A DNA stretch of 14,467 nucleotides from Alphaproteobacteria bacterium (GCA_030432775.1 JAUILO010000056.1:1-14467); one strand, 5' to 3'; shown: positions 1-7,455, numbered from the stretch's first letter. Notes: generated by a model not told the origin, from the sequence alone. Translations and numbers: made by a program.

Positions 1-48
1 TTATGGGCTTGTCGGATATAGTGTATTCATTCTACCATTACAAAAAAT

Positions 49-66
49 AAGCATTTGTATGCTTTT
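49..66 (+). other. Small A/T-rich hairpin upstream of cysD
   Basis: AAGCAT and ATGCTT form a 6-bp stem around a TTGT loop, followed by a short T run and preceded by an A run. It could be a weak bidirectional terminator of whatever lies left of the window, or a leader hairpin of cysD. The stem is short and poor in G+C, so function is doubtful. The hairpin also covers the upstream ATG at 59, which is another reason to prefer the 107 start for cysD. Confidence 0.25.
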
Positions 67-106
67 CACTTTATTGATGTGGCGCTTTGACTGGTACAGA
101 CTTGTG

Positions 107-1024
107 ATGATGGACGATTTTAAGATAAAGACACCCCATTTGAAAAGGCTTGAGGCTGAGGCAATCCATATTTTTTGGGAAATTGCCGCTGCGACAGATT
201 TAAAGCCTGTGATGCTTTATTCAATAGGCAAGGATTCGTCGGTGCTGTTGCATTTGGCGCGCAAAGCATTTCCCGAAGGTTTGCCGTTTCCGGTCTTGCA
301 TGTCGATACGACATGGAAGTTCAAGGAAATGATAGAATTCCGCGAGAAGATTGCCGCGCTTGATGGCGTGGATATGCTTGTTTATACCAATCAGGATGGT
401 GTAGAAAATAATATTAATCCGTTTGATTATTCATCCAGTCAATATACACATAACATGAAGACCGTAGCTTTGCGTCAAGCGCTGGATAAATATGGCTTTA
501 ACGTGGCCTTTGGCGGCGGGCGGCGTGATGAAGAAAAATCACGCGCCAAAGAGCGGATTATGTCCTTCCGCGATAAAAACCACGCGTGGAACCCGAAAGA
601 CCAGCGTCCTGAATTATGGTCGATCTATAATACAAATCTTCATGACGGTGAATCTTTGCGCGCTTTTCCGATATCAAATTGGACGGAGCTTGATATCTGG
701 CATTACATCACTTGTGAAAATATTGATGTTGTGCCGTTATATCTCGCCAAGGAGCGCCCGGTTGTTGAGCGCAACGGCCAATACATTATGGTGGATGATG
801 ATCGCATGCCGATTGATGAGGGAGAAACAGTAGAGAATAAATCTGTTCGTTTCCGTACGCTGGGCTGTTACCCGCTCACTGCCGGTATATTATCAGATGC
901 CGATACTATGGATAAATTATTGACCGAAACTTTGCTGGAGCGTACTTCTGAGCGCAGCGGTCGTTTGATTGATTTTGATGAAAACGCATCAATGGAAAAG
1001 AAAAAACGTGAAGGTTATTTCTAA
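107..1024 (+). CDS. cysD: Sulfate adenylyltransferase subunit 2 (CysD)
   Basis: CysD is the catalytic subunit of the heterodimeric ATP sulfurylase; it makes adenosine 5'-phosphosulfate (APS) from sulfate and ATP in the cytoplasm. The protein has the PP-loop ATP pyrophosphatase signature YSIGKDSSV at about residues 38–46, then LHVDTTWKF, the conserved FGGGRRDEEKSRAKERI segment, and a typical C-terminus ending KKKREGYF. The frame is open further upstream to an ATG at 59, but those 16 residues are hydrophobic and unlike the family. Starting at one of the two adjacent ATGs (107 or 110) gives about 305 residues and aligns with the usual MDxxxxTHLxxLEAEAIHI start. No strong ribosome binding site is visible before either start. 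The stop codon directly abuts the cysNC start, so the two are surely co-transcribed and probably translationally coupled. The identity is very secure; only the exact start is uncertain. Confidence 0.95.
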   Translation: MMDDFKIKTPHLKRLEAEAIHIFWEIAAATDLKPVMLYSIGKDSSVLLHLARKAFPEGLPFPVLHVDTTWKFKEMIEFREKIAALDGVDMLVYTNQDGVENNINPFDYSSSQYTHNMKTVALRQALDKYGFNVAFGGGRRDEEKSRAKERIMSFRDKNHAWNPKDQRPELWSIYNTNLHDGESLRAFPISNWTELDIWHYITCENIDVVPLYLAKERPVVERNGQYIMVDDDRMPIDEGETVENKSVRFRTLGCYPLTAGILSDADTMDKLLTETLLERTSERSGRLIDFDENASMEKKKREGYF

Positions 1025-2950
1025 ATGAGTTCAGAAATACAAAAGCAAGCCATCGATAAGAATGCGGATGTTGCGGCGGCATCACCTCTGGCTTCTCCGT
1101 TATCAGGGAATAAGTCTTTATTGCGGTTTTTAACCTGTGGCTCTGTGGATGATGGAAAATCAACATTGATCGGCCGTTTGTTAAAAGACAGCCAGCAAAT
1201 TATGGATGATCAGGTTTTATCTTTAGAAAAGGACAGTAAACAATTTGGTACGACCGGAGAAGATATGGATTTGGCGCTGCTTGTTGATGGGCTGCAGGCA
1301 GAGCGCGAACAGGGTATCACTATTGATGTTGCCTATCGTTTCTTTGGAACACAGAGGCGTAAATTTATTGTGGCCGACGCACCAGGACATGAGCAATATA
1401 CGCGCAATATGGTAACAGGTGCATCAAATGTTGATTTGGCGATATTGTTAATTGATGCCCGTAAGGGTGTCTTGCCACAAACAAAGCGGCATAGTTATAT
1501 TGTCTCTTTATTGGGCGTCAAACATATTGTCGTTGCTGTGAATAAGATTGATCTGGTTGGTTATGACCAGAATATCTTTGATGCAATCGTTGATGATTAT
1601 AAGAAAGTCACCCAAGATCTTGGTTTTGATACTGTTGAGTTCATGCCAATATCGGCGCGTTATGGCGAAAATATATCTGGTCCTTCCGCGCATATGAGCT
1701 GGTATAAAGGCGCAGCTTTATTGCCATATCTGGAACAGATAGATGTCGATAGCGCTCCATATGAGGCGCCAATGCGCTTGCCGATACAGCTCGTGAGTCG
1801 TCCAGATTTAAATCGCCGATCATATCGCGGCATAATGGCGTCCGGCGTTTTAAAAGCCGGCGATAAGGTCGCAGCGCTGGCTTCTGGCAAGACATCAACA
1901 GTTAAAGATATTATCACCCCCGATGGCCACGTTGATAAAGCGTTGGCACAGGACGCGGTGGAGCTGACATTAAATGATGAGATTGATTTGTCGCGCGGGG
2001 ATATTCTTATCAAAGCCAAAGACGCTGAACAGTGTCATCTGGCTGATCAGTTCTGTGCGCATATTATCTGGTTCGATGAAAAGAGATTGATGCCTTCGCG
2101 CGAATATTTACTGCAGAGCGTGAATGACAAAACATCTATGTCGGTAAGTGATATCAAGTATCGAGTCGATGTGAATTCTTATCAAAAAGAGCCAGCCGAC
2201 ACACTTGAGATGAATGATATAGCAGAGTGTAATATCACAACACAAAAACCAGTCTTTCTGGAAGATTATCATGATAATAAAGCGACGGGTTCGTTTATTA
2301 TTATTGACCGCCTGACATATAAGACTGTGGGCGCGGGTGTTGTAAAACATGCACTACGGCGGGCGAATAATATTGTATGGCAGGAGCTTGATGTTACTCC
2401 TGAACTGCGCGCTAAGCAAAAAGCGCAAAAACCGTTTGTATTATGGTTCACCGGATTATCCGGTTCGGGTAAATCCACCATCGCCAATTTGCTCGAGAAA
2501 AAATTGTATAGCACAGGCAAGCATAGCTACATTCTTGATGGAGATAATGTTCGCCATGGTTTGAATAAGGATTTGGGCTTTAAGGCAACGGATAGGGTAG
2601 AAAACATCCGCCGGATTTCCGAAGTATCCAAGTTGATGGCCGATAGCGGTTTGATCGTACTGGTTTCGTTTATCTCTCCTTATAAGCAAGACCGCGATAT
2701 GGCGCGCCAGATTTTCGATGTTCCTTTCCTAGAGGTGTTTGTTGATACATCCGTTGCTGAATGCATCAAACGTGACCCCAAAGGGCTTTATCAAAAAGCA
2801 CTTGCCGGAGAGATCCCGAACTTCACAGGCGTAAATGCGCCATATGAAGAGCCGGAAAATCCGGATATTCATGTGAAGACAGAAGGTAAGACACCGGATC
2901 AAATTGTCGAAGACATTATCGCTGCACTTGAAAAAAGTGGATTAATTTAA
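1025..2950 (+). CDS. cysNC: Bifunctional sulfate adenylyltransferase subunit 1 / APS kinase (CysN–CysC fusion)
   Basis: The N-terminal two thirds are CysN, the GTPase that drives APS synthesis by CysD. They show the P-loop GSVDDGKST (residues 39–47), the switch motif AEREQGITIDVAYRFF, DAPGH (118–122) and NKID (173–176), followed by EF-Tu-like beta-barrel domains. The C-terminal third (from about residue 470) is APS kinase, which phosphorylates APS to PAPS. It has its own P-loop GLSGSGKST (477–485), the DGDNVRHGLNKDLGF substrate segment and FISPY. At 641 residues the length fits the known CysNC/NodQ-type fusion. It starts on the ATG immediately after the cysD stop. No PAPS reductase or sulfotransferase lies in the window, so whether the PAPS serves sulfur assimilation or sulfation of a product cannot be read from context. 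Confidence 0.96.
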   Translation: MSSEIQKQAIDKNADVAAASPLASPLSGNKSLLRFLTCGSVDDGKSTLIGRLLKDSQQIMDDQVLSLEKDSKQFGTTGEDMDLALLVDGLQAEREQGITIDVAYRFFGTQRRKFIVADAPGHEQYTRNMVTGASNVDLAILLIDARKGVLPQTKRHSYIVSLLGVKHIVVAVNKIDLVGYDQNIFDAIVDDYKKVTQDLGFDTVEFMPISARYGENISGPSAHMSWYKGAALLPYLEQIDVDSAPYEAPMRLPIQLVSRPDLNRRSYRGIMASGVLKAGDKVAALASGKTSTVKDIITPDGHVDKALAQDAVELTLNDEIDLSRGDILIKAKDAEQCHLADQFCAHIIWFDEKRLMPSREYLLQSVNDKTSMSVSDIKYRVDVNSYQKEPADTLEMNDIAECNITTQKPVFLEDYHDNKATGSFIIIDRLTYKTVGAGVVKHALRRANNIVWQELDVTPELRAKQKAQKPFVLWFTGLSGSGKSTIANLLEKKLYSTGKHSYILDGDNVRHGLNKDLGFKATDRVENIRRISEVSKLMADSGLIVLVSFISPYKQDRDMARQIFDVPFLEVFVDTSVAECIKRDPKGLYQKALAGEIPNFTGVNAPYEEPENPDIHVKTEGKTPDQIVEDIIAALEKSGLI

Positions 2951-2960
2951 GAGAAGCTCT

Positions 2961-3173
2961 GAATCGCAATTTGCGAATCGGTAAGCGAATTGATCCAGCG
3001 AATCGATATTGCGATTGTTTCGATTTGCAGCGAATCGACCCCTGAATCCATCTGGAATCTACATATAGTGTTTTCAAAATAATCTTATACGCCAAAAAAA
3101 TGCCTTAATTTGCATTTTGTTTCTGGATGGATTGGTAAGAATCTTGAATCGATGTTGAGAGAAATCGAGAATC
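2961..3173. repeat. Cluster of nine GAATC (GANTC) sites in the cysNC–nrdH intergenic region
   Basis: GAATC occurs at 2961, 2975, 3000, 3032, 3044, 3055, 3139, 3146 and 3169. Three of these sit in identical GCGAATCG octamers (2973, 2998, 3030), and a variant GCGAATTG lies at 2985. By chance a GANTC is expected about once per 256 bases, so fewer than one would be expected here. All nine carry A at the variable position and read the same way on the plus strand. The region also holds a 9-bp inverted repeat, AATCGCAAT (2962–2970) and ATTGCGATT (3008–3016). GANTC is the target of the cell-cycle methylase CcrM in Alphaproteobacteria; that this cluster is methylated or regulatory is inference. I see no convincing gene in 2951–3300. 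Confidence 0.6.
3056..3071 (+). promoter_or_regulatory. Solitary NrdR-box-like site
   Basis: The 16-mer AATCTACATATAGTGT matches the NrdR box consensus as I recall it (acaCwAtATaTwGtgt) at 13 of 16 positions, including a perfect TATAGTGT right half. It lies about 250 bp upstream of the paired operator and has no partner at the usual one-, two- or three-turn spacing. NrdR normally binds pairs, so this may be a distal auxiliary site or chance in AT-rich DNA. Confidence 0.3.
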
Positions 3174-3270
3174 TATCTATACGATCAATATGTGGTTTTT
3201 CATGGGGTGAAGAGATCCACATAAGAAGAATTAGCTCTCTGTATGGATTTAGTTGTGTGTTTGAACTGAT

Positions 3271-3279
3271 TTATCCAAA
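3271..3279 (+). promoter_or_regulatory. DnaA-box-like 9-mer
   Basis: TTATCCAAA differs from the strict DnaA box TTATCCACA at one position. It is followed by an AT-rich tract (about 3276–3318) leading into the nrd promoter. DnaA is known to regulate ribonucleotide reductase genes in E. coli, so a role in nrd control is conceivable. A single one-mismatch 9-mer is weak evidence. Confidence 0.2.
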
Positions 3280-3306
3280 ATATGAACAGAAAAAAATAAA
3301 ATTATA

Positions 3307-3322
3307 ACACTATATATTGACA
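3307..3322 (+). promoter_or_regulatory. NrdR box 1
   Basis: ACACTATATATTGACA matches the recalled NrdR consensus at 13 of 16 positions. NrdR is the ATP/dATP-sensing repressor of ribonucleotide reductase operons. The right end of this box is itself the -35 hexamer TTGACA (3317–3322), so a bound repressor would block sigma70 contact. Box 2 is 32 bp away centre to centre, matching the three-turn spacing known for NrdR operators. Confidence 0.8.
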
Positions 3323-3345
3323 GACCGGCGGGGTGAACATACCCT
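3317..3345 (+). promoter_or_regulatory. Sigma70-type promoter of nrdHIEF
   Basis: A perfect -35 TTGACA (3317–3322) is followed, after 17 bases, by TACCCT (3340–3345) as the -10. TATATA at 3345–3350 is an alternative at poorer spacing. Transcription would start near 3352. Both hexamers lie within NrdR boxes, so this is a repressor-occluded promoter. The weak -10 beside a perfect -35 is the least certain part. Confidence 0.6.
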
Positions 3346-3354
3346 ATATAGTGT
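3339..3354 (-). promoter_or_regulatory. NrdR box 2
   Basis: Read on the minus strand, this is ACACTATATAGGGTAT, 13 of 16 matches to the recalled NrdR consensus. A 16-bp gap separates it from box 1. It covers the likely -10 region of the nrd promoter. Confidence 0.78.
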
Positions 3355-3474
3355 TAAACGCTGGTTCTGTTCAAGAGCAGCATTCATCAAAATTAAACGT
3401 CATCATAGCCGTGGGGACATCCCTCAGGCGCCTTGTTCGTCCTTTATTTTCGGACATAGGTTAAACAGGAGAGT
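3352..3474 (+). other. 5' leader of the nrdHIEF transcript
   Basis: About 120 bases separate the predicted transcription start from nrdH. They hold small possible hairpins, for example CTGTT/AGCAG near 3367–3382, GGG/CCC around 3414–3424, and GTCC/GGAC near 3439–3454. I recognise no known riboswitch here. The leader ends in the AGGAG ribosome binding site at 3467–3471. Confidence 0.3.
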
Positions 3475-3705
3475 ATGAGAATGATAGTCATTTACAGCAC
3501 ACCGTCTTGTATACAATGTACAGCGACAAAACGCGAAATGGACCGTAAAGGGATCGATTATGAGATTGTAGATCTTACAAAAGACGAAGAGGCTTACAAC
3601 AAAGTAAAAGATATGGGCTATCTGCAGGCTCCTATTGTGATTGCTGGTGAAGAACATTGGTCAGGCTTCCGTCCTGATAAAATCGCAGGATTGGCCACGC
3701 TATAA
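3475..3705 (+). CDS. nrdH: Glutaredoxin-like electron donor NrdH
   Basis: NrdH is a small thioredoxin-fold protein that reduces the class Ib ribonucleotide reductase NrdE; in most species it is recharged by thioredoxin reductase. The 76 residues carry the redox motif CIQC (residues 12–15; CVQC or CMQC in relatives) and the NrdH signature WSGFRPDKI near the C-terminus (62–70), which separates it from ordinary glutaredoxins. AGGAG lies at 3467–3471. Two in-frame ATGs compete: 3475 is 3 bases from the site and 3481 is 9 bases away, and family length does not decide between them. It is first in nrdHIEF, directly behind the NrdR-controlled promoter. Confidence 0.93.
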   Translation: MRMIVIYSTPSCIQCTATKREMDRKGIDYEIVDLTKDEEAYNKVKDMGYLQAPIVIAGEEHWSGFRPDKIAGLATL

Positions 3706-3725
3706 GGTGAAAGAGATCAGGTAAA

Positions 3726-4163
3726 ATGGAACCGCTTCTTGTTTATTATTCCAGCCCTTCTTTGAATACGCATAGACTCGTATATAGGCTTGGAATCGAA
3801 GCAAAGAGAATTCCAATTTCCATGAAGCAGGCAATGGATGTTATAGATAGACCTTATGTTCTGGTTTGTCCGACATATGCCGATGATGATGGTTCTAAAG
3901 CTGTTCCAAAACAGGTTATTCGTTTCTTGAATAACCCGGAACACAGGGATCTTATGATTGGCGTTATTGCCTCGGGTAACCGCAATTTCGGGGATATGTT
4001 TGCGTATGCGGGTACTGTAATTTCAAAGAAATGTAATGTGCCGTTTCTTTATAAATTTGAATTGAGTGGCACATCAGACGACATTGTAAATATTAAAATG
4101 GGAGTGGAGAAACTATGGAATTCCTTGAAACAGAACGGCAGCTTGACGAAGACGGGGACATAG
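3726..4163 (+). CDS. nrdI: Flavodoxin-like ribonucleotide reductase accessory protein NrdI
   Basis: NrdI is an FMN protein that supplies the oxidant needed to assemble the dimanganese–tyrosyl radical cofactor of NrdF. The 145 residues show the family pattern: YYSSPSLNTHRLVYRLG at the N-terminus (phosphate loop), then RIP, PYVLVCPTYADDDG, VPKQVIRFLN, GVIASGNRNFGDMFAYAG and KCNVPFLYKFELSGTSDD. Many homologues have a Gly-rich stretch (TYGGG) where this one has TYADDD, an acidic variation in the flavin-contact loop. It begins 20 bases after nrdH behind a weak AGG site. Its 3' end overlaps nrdE by 49 bases, which implies translational coupling. Confidence 0.93.
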   Translation: MEPLLVYYSSPSLNTHRLVYRLGIEAKRIPISMKQAMDVIDRPYVLVCPTYADDDGSKAVPKQVIRFLNNPEHRDLMIGVIASGNRNFGDMFAYAGTVISKKCNVPFLYKFELSGTSDDIVNIKMGVEKLWNSLKQNGSLTKTGT

Positions 4164-6394
4164 AAGTGACTTCAAAAGTTGAATCAGATATGGGTTTGCC
4201 AATTACGCAAAAGAAAAAACCATCCAGTACAGCTGCGGTTTTGGAGCGTGAAGCACAAAAAGCCAAGGAGGAGGCCGAAGAATCTGCGCTTGATTACCAC
4301 GCTTTGAATGCGATGCTTAATCTTTATGATGAAGAAGGTCGTATCCAGTTCGATGTCGATAAAAAAGCTGCGCGCCAGTATTTCTTGCAACATGTGAACC
4401 AAAACACAGTGTTCTTCCATAACCTTGAAGAGAAACTGGGGCACCTTGTAATGCAGGGGTATTACGAAGGCGGCGTGCTTGAACAATACGAATTTGATTT
4501 CATCCGTGACCTTTATGATTATGCTTACGGCAAGAAATTTCGTTTCCCGACATTCTTGGGGGCTTATAAATATTATACTGGTTACACATTGAAAACATTC
4601 GATGGTAAGCGTTACCTTGAACGCTATGAAGATCGTGCTGTTATGGTGGCGCTAACTTTGGCCCGTGGTGATGAAGCAATGGCACGTCACCTTGTTGATG
4701 AAATTGTTTCTGGTCGTTTCCAGCCAGCAACACCAACATTTCTGAATGCGGGTAAAAGACAGCGCGGGGAACTTGTGTCCTGTTTCCTTCTACGTATTGA
4801 AGACAACATGGAATCTATCGGTCGCAGTATTAACTCTGCGCTACAATTATCCAAACGTGGTGGCGGTGTTGCATTGCTGCTTTCTAATGTTCGTGAAATT
4901 GGCGCACCGATCAAAAAGGTTGAAGGTCAATCATCTGGCGTTATCCCTGTGATGAAGCTTCTTGAAGATTCGTTCTCATATGCGAACCAGCTAGGTTCTC
5001 GTCAGGGTGCAGGTGCTGTGTATTTACAAGCGCACCACCCTGATATTCTTCGTTTCCTGGATACGAAGCGTGAAAATGCCGATGAGAAAATCCGTATCAA
5101 GACATTGTCTTTGGGCGTTGTTATACCGGATATTACATTCGAGCTGGCCAAGAATAACGAAGATATGTGCTTGTTCTCCCCTTACGATGTGCAGAAAGTC
5201 TACGGCGTTCCGTTCTCTGAGATTTCAGTCACAGAGAAATATCACGAAATGGTCGAAGATACGCGTATTCGTAAGAAGAAAATCAAGGCACGTGAATTTT
5301 TCAAAATTCTGGCCGAGATTCAGTTTGAATCAGGTTACCCGTACATTATGTTCGAAGATACTGTGAACCGCGCCAACCCGATTGATGGCCGTGTGACTAT
5401 GAGCAATCTTTGTTCTGAAATTCTACAGGTCAGTGATGCAAGTGAGTTTAATCCGGACCTAAGTTATAAATATTTAGGCTCTGATATCTCTTGTAACCTT
5501 GGCTCTATGAATATCGCCAAAGCAATGGAATCACCCGATTTTGGTAAAACAGTTGAAACTGCGATCCGCTCGCTAACTGCAGTATCGGATATGAGTAACC
5601 TTGATTGTGTACCATCCATTGCACAAGGTAATAGCCGCTCTCACGCGATTGGTCTGGGACAAATGAACCTACATGGATATCTTGCAAAAGAATGTATCCA
5701 TTATGGTTCTGAAGAAGGTATTGATTTTACAAATATGTATTTCTATACCGTTACATATCATGCGCTTAAAGCATCAAACATGATTGCAACCGAACGCGGT
5801 GAGACATTTGCCGGTTTTGACAAGTCCAAATATGCCAGCGGCGAGTATTTTGATAAATACACAGAAAAAGAGTGGGAACCGGCAACGGCTAAAGTTCGCG
5901 CGCTTTTCGCAGAAGCAGGCATCGCTATCCCAACGAAAAAAGATTGGGTTGCTCTGAAGAAATCTGTCATGGAACACGGTATTTACAATGCGTATTTACA
6001 AGCGGTTCCACCGACAGGGTCGATTTCTTATATCAATAACTCGACTTCATCTATTCACCCGATTGTATCGAAAATTGAAATTCGTAAAGAAGGTAAAATT
6101 GGCCGCGTCTATTACCCGGCGGCTTACATGACGAATGACAATCAGGAATACTATAAGGATGCGTATGAAATTGGCCCTGAGAAAATCATTGATACATATG
6201 CTGCGGCAACACAGCACGTGGATCAGGGGCTTTCGCTGACACTATTCTTCCCTGATACCGCAACAACACGTGATATCAATAAAGCGCAAATTTATGCATG
6301 GAAGAAAGGTATCAAGACAATTTACTACATCAGGTTACGCCAGATGGCTCTTGAGGGCACAGAAGTTCAAGGCTGTGTATCTTGTAGTCTGTAA
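4115..6394 (+). CDS. nrdE: Class Ib ribonucleoside-diphosphate reductase alpha subunit NrdE
   Basis: NrdE reduces ribonucleoside diphosphates to deoxyribonucleotides using a thiyl radical generated through NrdF. All key residues are present: ATPTFLNAG; Cys223 in LVSCFLL and Cys460 in ISCNLGS (active-site redox pair); the NLCSEI triad Asn431, thiyl Cys433 and Glu435; PPTGSISYI; and the C-terminal CVSC pair (Cys754, Cys757) that NrdH reduces. At 759 residues it is about 45 longer than enterobacterial NrdE (about 714). The surplus is a charged, Lys/Glu-rich N-terminal leader. The early start is supported by GGAG at 4106–4109, five bases before the ATG, while the next ATG at 4190 has no such site. 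There is no full N-terminal ATP-cone, consistent with class Ib. Confidence 0.96.
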   Translation: MEFLETERQLDEDGDIEVTSKVESDMGLPITQKKKPSSTAAVLEREAQKAKEEAEESALDYHALNAMLNLYDEEGRIQFDVDKKAARQYFLQHVNQNTVFFHNLEEKLGHLVMQGYYEGGVLEQYEFDFIRDLYDYAYGKKFRFPTFLGAYKYYTGYTLKTFDGKRYLERYEDRAVMVALTLARGDEAMARHLVDEIVSGRFQPATPTFLNAGKRQRGELVSCFLLRIEDNMESIGRSINSALQLSKRGGGVALLLSNVREIGAPIKKVEGQSSGVIPVMKLLEDSFSYANQLGSRQGAGAVYLQAHHPDILRFLDTKRENADEKIRIKTLSLGVVIPDITFELAKNNEDMCLFSPYDVQKVYGVPFSEISVTEKYHEMVEDTRIRKKKIKAREFFKILAEIQFESGYPYIMFEDTVNRANPIDGRVTMSNLCSEILQVSDASEFNPDLSYKYLGSDISCNLGSMNIAKAMESPDFGKTVETAIRSLTAVSDMSNLDCVPSIAQGNSRSHAIGLGQMNLHGYLAKECIHYGSEEGIDFTNMYFYTVTYHALKASNMIATERGETFAGFDKSKYASGEYFDKYTEKEWEPATAKVRALFAEAGIAIPTKKDWVALKKSVMEHGIYNAYLQAVPPTGSISYINNSTSSIHPIVSKIEIRKEGKIGRVYYPAAYMTNDNQEYYKDAYEIGPEKIIDTYAAATQHVDQGLSLTLFFPDTATTRDINKAQIYAWKKGIKTIYYIRLRQMALEGTEVQGCVSCSL

Positions 6395-6438
6395 TTTGAA
6401 GTTTCGAAGTATTTAGGAATAAAGAAAGGGAAAGCACT

Positions 6439-7455
6439 ATGAGCGCTGAAATTAAAATAAGAAAAGCACCCGCCCCCAGTAATGATGTCGCAGCAGATAA
6501 AATCAGCCGCGTGAAAGCAATTAACTGGAACCGTATTGAAGACGATAAAGACCTTGAAGTCTGGAACCGTTTGACATCGAATTTCTGGTTGCCTGAAAAA
6601 GTGCCTCTATCAAATGATGTGCAATCATGGGGATCTTTAACCGGTGATGAACAACGTTTGACAATTCGTGTGTTCACAGGCCTGACATTGCTGGATACAA
6701 TTCAAAATGTGGTTGGCGCGCCGACTTTGATGCAAGATGCGATTACGCCGCATGAAGAAGCGGTGTTATCAAATATTGCATTCATGGAAGCGGTGCATGC
6801 ACGCTCATATTCTTCGATTTTCTCTACACTTTGTTCTATGCGCGATGTGGATGATGCGTATCTTTGGAGTGAAGAGAATGAATTTATGCAGCGTAAATCT
6901 GATCTTATCATGAAAGAGTATAAAACCAATGATCCGCTCAAACGCAAAATTGCCAGCGTATTCCTGGAAAGTTTCTTGTTCTATTCCGGTTTTTACCTGC
7001 CAATGCATTGGTCCAGCCGCGGTAAGTTAACCAATACGGCTGATTTGATCCGTTTGATCATCAAAGATGAAGCGGTACATGGTTACTATATTGGTTATAA
7101 ATTTCAAAAGGCATTCGAAGAAGCAACGCCGATGGAACAGATGGAGTTGAAAAACTATGCTGTTTCATTATTGATGGATTTGTATGACAACGAAATGAAA
7201 TACACAGAAAGCCTGTATGATGCTGTTGGTTTGACAGATGAAGTGCGTAAGTTCCTCCATTACAATGCCAATAAGGCACTTATGAATTTAGGCTTTGATC
7301 CGTTATTCCCCTCAGAGATCTGTAATGTCAGTCCGGCGATTATGGCGGCTTTGTCACCAAATGCCGATGAAAATCACGATTTCTTCTCTGGTTCCGGTTC
7401 ATCTTATGTGATGGGTAAAGCCGAAGAAACCGAAGATGAAGATTGGGACTTCTAG
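6439..7455 (+). CDS. nrdF: Class Ib ribonucleoside-diphosphate reductase beta subunit NrdF
   Basis: NrdF houses the dimetal–tyrosyl radical cofactor that starts catalysis in NrdE. The six metal ligands can be read: Asp86 (TLLDTIQ), Glu117 and His120 (FMEAVHA), Glu177 (FLESFLF), Glu211 and His214 (IKDEAVHG). The radical tyrosine is Tyr124 in RSYSSIF, four residues after His120. The spacing matches known NrdF proteins with an offset of about 19 residues, because this one has a short extra N-terminal segment. The acidic C-terminus ending EDEDWDF is the tail that docks on the alpha subunit. The start is preceded by AAAGGG eight bases upstream. It follows nrdE by 44 bases and is the last gene of the operon. 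Confidence 0.96.
   Translation: MSAEIKIRKAPAPSNDVAADKISRVKAINWNRIEDDKDLEVWNRLTSNFWLPEKVPLSNDVQSWGSLTGDEQRLTIRVFTGLTLLDTIQNVVGAPTLMQDAITPHEEAVLSNIAFMEAVHARSYSSIFSTLCSMRDVDDAYLWSEENEFMQRKSDLIMKEYKTNDPLKRKIASVFLESFLFYSGFYLPMHWSSRGKLTNTADLIRLIIKDEAVHGYYIGYKFQKAFEEATPMEQMELKNYAVSLLMDLYDNEMKYTESLYDAVGLTDEVRKFLHYNANKALMNLGFDPLFPSEICNVSPAIMAALSPNADENHDFFSGSGSSYVMGKAEETEDEDWDF

Noticed and set aside
59..106. N-terminal extension of cysD from the ATG at 59
   Set aside because: The extra 16 residues are hydrophobic and unlike CysD, and that ATG lies in a hairpin; the ATGs at 107/110 fit the family start.
3110..3307. 65-codon open frame starting at TTG between cysNC and nrdH
   Set aside because: There is no ATG start, no ribosome binding site and no recognisable motif. 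It overlaps the GAATC sites, the DnaA-like 9-mer and the first base of NrdR box 1, so it reads as non-coding regulatory DNA.
5007..5366. 119-codon alternative frame inside nrdE
   Set aside because: It lies wholly in another frame of a clear, conserved gene and shows no domain signature.
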